From DATDAW01 sp036525185 (lineage in GTDB: Bacteria; Verrucomicrobiota; Verrucomicrobiia; Chthoniobacterales; DASVRZ01): a stretch of 64,000 bases of DNA. Where the stretch lies: NCBI GenBank assembly GCA_036525185.1, contig DATDAW010000028.1, positions 11,330 to 75,329 of the forward strand. Reading direction: 5' to 3'. The translations under genes and the position numbers were made by a program. Below, in pieces: positions 62,101 through 64,000 of this stretch. The first letter of the stretch is position 1. Every line of letters starts with the position of its first letter. Under the pieces are notes generated by a model, which was not told the origin of the DNA, searched no databases, and was given only the letters and a program-made list of their open reading frames with translations.

Positions 62101-62709
62101 CTCGACAAGGACCGTTTCAATATACTCACATCGCTTCTCCGTCTTCGCCAGATCTGCGCGCATCCGGGGCTGGCCGATGCCGAGCTGACTGACGTGGCCA
62201 GCGCGAAGGAAGATGCGCTTTTTGACCTGCTGGAGCCTCTCATCGAGGAAGGCCACAAGGTGCTGGTGTTCAGCCAGTTTGTGGCCATGCTGGACCGGTT
62301 GCGTGAAAAAGTGGATGGCCGGAGGTGGAGATCGTTCTATCTGGCGGGAGCGACGGAAGAGCGGGGGAAGCTGGTCGATCAGTTTCAAAGCTGCGAAGGC
62401 GGCGCCGTGTTTTTGATTTCACTTCGAGCCGGAGGCTTCGGTCTGAATCTAACCAGTGCCAGTTACGTTGTGTTGTATGATCCCTGGTGGAATCCTGCCG
62501 TCGAAAGCCAGGCCATCGATCGGACCCACCGCATTGGTCAGGTTAACAAAGTCATCGCCTATCGTCTGATCACTCGCGATTCCATTGAAGAAAAAATCCG
62601 TAATTTGCAGAAATCGAAAGGGGCATTGGCACAGGATATTCTCGGGGAGGAGAATTTTGTAAAAACGCTGACGCTCGAAGATTTTCAGTTCCTGTTCGGA
62701 GACACCTAG
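59161..62709 (+). CDS. SNF2-family helicase with N-terminal SWIM zinc finger
   Basis: 1182 residues, GTG start. N-terminal SWIM motif CDCMDIEVCKH (about 90-100), which binds zinc, then a long poorly conserved beta-rich region to about 690, and the SNF2 core: LADDMGLGKTIQTL (Walker A), ILDEGQFIKN (DEGQ box), LTGTPVENRLMDLWSLM, and motif VI DRTHRIGQVNKV. It is a RapA/HepA-like ATP-driven DNA or RNA-polymerase remodeller by family, but no RapA-type N-terminus is present. The frame on the opposite strand is open for long stretches and is discounted. Confidence 0.92.
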   Translation: MDPVTVADHPFAIQLTSSQRDRLMAAKLRISKKRVERGKELVLRGAVHDVALADSADDDILTILAKVEGNASQPYDVAVEILPSRVDVTCDCMDIEVCKHAYAVIQTLVNDASSGARASEPVTSNKIAKAPVSLGGRLEETLGRKLVAHERDYVSRIEAAYRNVRGRMEVSVWDMAGLLPSQFGGGWTVLKMWPKPPASVTEFWLYVARAIEARGLAYPDFMKSITDFTAIQDDVRDWLRSRDVEEWRHRLEEIQQIPIETATLHLRLRIDTSGLTLESRLDGDTEFIPFRTKLARTTQTQIESGQLTLGETSAVVWQYIASFVLNNIGLQYGGPGVNEVLGRMLRVPFLRGNFVAFDGAPLEFSTESLRWDVSTSEESSTDYDMQLVTAEGVPPLKILTVLPGKPTLYLTARAVYPGPPASAQLPVTGRIRVPAEAVETREGAQALAVLQAPFPEKLKQRIETVPLRLQITAGVVEGQFHAQDMVNMEIHSLFPDGARYEKFIVDHWAGVRVTGRPKSQAEKPGTIRLVDRSRLGVASRIFAELPGQWSAAAGEFILRITRKFPEQFADWLKNLPPEIDLQLDKALASFQADPLTARFNLEVIEAGVDWFDVRTALSIEETDLTMEEINLLLKAGGKYVRLGAKGWRRLAYQLSPEDDAALAHLGLSAADLNGETQRLHVLQLSTEKARKFLLEADVARLERRVSEIRTAVRPDVPATIQAKLRPYQIEGFHFLAYLAENRFGGILADDMGLGKTIQTLTWIAWLREQPGNIGSRVLVICPKSVTDNWASETARFYPELRAASWRGREREKLLAHIREHDVTILNYAQLRTHETVLQGVDWLAVILDEGQFIKNPSSQTAQAARGLRADHRLVLTGTPVENRLMDLWSLMSFAMPGVLGNQAKFNELFNEKKDTLATRRLASRVRPFLLRRTKKEVATDLPDRVEEDLHCEMEGAQLTRYRGELKVARQKLLKIKTAQQLDKDRFNILTSLLRLRQICAHPGLADAELTDVASAKEDALFDLLEPLIEEGHKVLVFSQFVAMLDRLREKVDGRRWRSFYLAGATEERGKLVDQFQSCEGGAVFLISLRAGGFGLNLTSASYVVLYDPWWNPAVESQAIDRTHRIGQVNKVIAYRLITRDSIEEKIRNLQKSKGALAQDILGEENFVKTLTLEDFQFLFGDT

Positions 62710-62794
62710 GACTCTCCAGTCTGACTTTTGGGATTTATGGATTTCCTGTCTGCCCCGACGGGGTCTCTCCACAACGCAGTCAAAGCCGCTGGCT

Positions 62795-63838
62795 TCACTG
62801 CATCTCCGCCATGCGCCGCGCAATGCACCGAATCCGCTCTTGAAGCGCTTTCGGCGTCAGCACCCGCGCATGATCGCCCCAACTAAGAATCCAGCGCTCC
62901 ACCTCCTCGAAATCCGTCAGCTGCAAGGTCATCTCCACCCCATTCTCCAACTTTTTTACTTCCTGGGATTCATGCCACTCGCTTTCACAGACCAGCCGCG
63001 CCGCCCAGGCATCGAACCATAGGCGAATTCGATGAATCTTGCCGGCCTCTTTGCCAGTTCTGCTGAAGACGCCAAAGCTTCCTTTCAGTATTTGGCCGAT
63101 CGAAAAGTCCGACGGACGCTCGAATTTCGTCCGTGTTAACTTTACCGCGCTCATGCGTTGCAGGACAAATCTCCGCATCTGCTCACGGTCCAAGTCAAAA
63201 GCAAAGCAATACCACTGGTTTTGAATGCACGCGAGATGCCAGGGGCGCGCCCTCCGCATCTCGACCTGCTCGCTACCTAATTTGTGATAATGAAACACGA
63301 TCTCGACGGATTCCGCCAGTGCACGGGTGATCCCATCAAATGTCTCCATTTCCACCCTGTTGACTCCCGTGCTTCGGAATGAAACAGCCGTCTGTAAATT
63401 CACCCACTCCACGCTAACACTCCCCTGGAGCATCCCCATCAGCTTCCGGCAGGCTTCCAACAACGGTTTCTCGAACGGCGTCCCCCGATATTGAGCCAGC
63501 GCCTTCTGCGCAATGAACAGCGCGGCCACCTCTCCCTCTGAAATATTAAACGCGGGAAAGTGCGACATCGGCTTCGTATAATAATACCCGAACCGCACCG
63601 GATCATACGCAATCTCCGCGCCCAACTGATAGCGCATATAGTCGATGTCCCGCTGAATCGTCTTTGCCGTTACTTCAAACTCCCGGGCAACCGACTGGCA
63701 GTTGGGATATTTCCCGGATTGCAGCAACACATGCAGCCGCATCATCCGTTCAATAGGCGGCCGGGAGAGTTTCGCCCCTAGGCGACCAGCTAGATCAGGT
63801 CTCCGCGCAATGGCATGCTTAACACTCCGATTACCCAC
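62795..63838 (-). CDS. WYL-domain transcriptional regulator
   Basis: 347 residues. N-terminal winged HTH of the DeoR type (ERMMRLHVLLQSGKYPNCQSVAREFEVTAKTIQRDIDYMR, about 30-70), a WYL domain with WYCFAFDLDREQMRRFVLQRM (Trp-Tyr-Cys for Trp-Tyr-Leu) and a WCX C-terminal extension. WYL proteins sense nucleic acids or small ligands, often in DNA-damage or defence loci. ATG 63745 is an alternative start. Convergent with the SNF2 helicase gene. Confidence 0.9.
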   Translation of the reverse strand: MGNRSVKHAIARRPDLAGRLGAKLSRPPIERMMRLHVLLQSGKYPNCQSVAREFEVTAKTIQRDIDYMRYQLGAEIAYDPVRFGYYYTKPMSHFPAFNISEGEVAALFIAQKALAQYRGTPFEKPLLEACRKLMGMLQGSVSVEWVNLQTAVSFRSTGVNRVEMETFDGITRALAESVEIVFHYHKLGSEQVEMRRARPWHLACIQNQWYCFAFDLDREQMRRFVLQRMSAVKLTRTKFERPSDFSIGQILKGSFGVFSRTGKEAGKIHRIRLWFDAWAARLVCESEWHESQEVKKLENGVEMTLQLTDFEEVERWILSWGDHARVLTPKALQERIRCIARRMAEMQ

Positions 63839-63946
63839 GCATCAAGCCGATACGCCACGCCCGCTCCGGCTCGCAAGCGAAAAAATTTAAAAAAAAACGA
63901 TTTTCAATCGACCATTGGACAACTTTTGTCTCATGCTCTGTGCAAA
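63839..63946. other. AT-rich spacer at the right edge
   Basis: Divergent region upstream of the WYL gene with an A-rich run (about 63880-63898). It should contain the WYL promoter; no clear -35/-10 pair is seen. Confidence 0.3.
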
Positions 63947-64000
63947 ATGCTTCCTGTGACCGCAAAACTCGCTCGATTATTTATAGGCACGTCTAATTTT
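63947..64000 (+). CDS. Possible start of a gene running off the window
   Basis: ATG 63947 opens an 18-codon frame (MLPVTAKLARLFIGTSNF) that reaches the window end without a stop. No RBS of note. Too short to recognise. Confidence 0.25.
   Translation, partial: MLPVTAKLARLFIGTSNF

Noticed and set aside
1..64000. CRISPR arrays, insertion sequences, integrases, phage genes
   Set aside because: None seen: no regularly spaced direct repeats, no transposase or integrase motifs; both tRNA genes lack adjacent integrase or duplicated 3' ends that I could find.

Overview
The window reads as ordinary chromosome of a Gram-negative bacterium, most likely a member of Verrucomicrobiota (Chthoniobacterales-like). 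That placement is an inference. It rests on the outer-membrane machinery (TamB/Omp85 pair, lipid A deacylase-like protein, several lipoproteins), moderately high GC, few strong Shine-Dalgarno sites, an isopropylmalate isomerase that resembles the plant enzyme, and an elongation factor P with a PGNLRAF loop. I see no phage, transposon, CRISPR array or genomic-island signature.

Layout. 0-6.2 kb: the 3' part of uppS, an NtrC-type sigma-54 activator whose receiver has Glu in place of the phospho-acceptor Asp, a class IV aminotransferase and mfd. 6.2-12.2 kb: an MFS permease, tRNA-Pro, glpX, an MscS-type channel and a YihY/BrkB membrane protein. 12.3-18.3 kb: tamB overlapping an Omp85-family barrel gene. 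18.5-21.8 kb: tRNA-Thr, then a Deg/HtrA-type protease followed by a paralogue that has lost the catalytic His and Asp. 22.0-25.2 kb: a 1064-residue methyltransferase/glycosyltransferase fusion. 25.3-27.5 kb: a tightly overlapped cofactor operon (nadC, birA, coaB-like). 27.8-29.8 kb: dienelactone hydrolase, PagL-like deacylase and an RNase H-fold exonuclease. 29.9-32.6 kb: leuC, a lipoprotein gene and leuD. 32.8-34.6 kb: pyrH, frr and a small secreted thioredoxin-fold candidate. 34.8-39.5 kb: four GT4 glycosyltransferases. 39.6-43.8 kb: efp, a membrane HExxH protein, a PfkB kinase, a DJ-1 protein and a pyruvate dehydrogenase E2.

43.8-54.5 kb carries what looks like chromosome-origin architecture. 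A 664-bp non-coding stretch between convergent genes contains four DnaA-box-like 9-mers arranged as two inverted pairs around an AT-rich segment. About 8 kb away, just upstream of mnmG, lies a perfect 16-bp parS palindrome (TGTTCCACGTGGAACA). Two further parS-like sites lie within mnmG and within the U32 peptidase gene. Genes in between include an RluA-type pseudouridine synthase, an orphan LolD-type ATPase overlapped with a cyclic-nucleotide-binding protein, an AbgT transporter, an MFS exporter, a U32 peptidase and rpsT.

54.5-64 kb: an M14-like hydrolase, a TraB/GumN lipoprotein, rfbA, a BioD-like/DRTGG ATPase, a small exported protein, a SWIM-SNF2 helicase, a WYL regulator and the possible start of one more gene at the right edge.

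Most of this is housekeeping and envelope biology. The items most worth following are the origin/parS region, the protease-pseudoprotease pair, the Glu-substituted receiver, the lysine-less EF-P and the orphan membrane metalloprotease-like gene.
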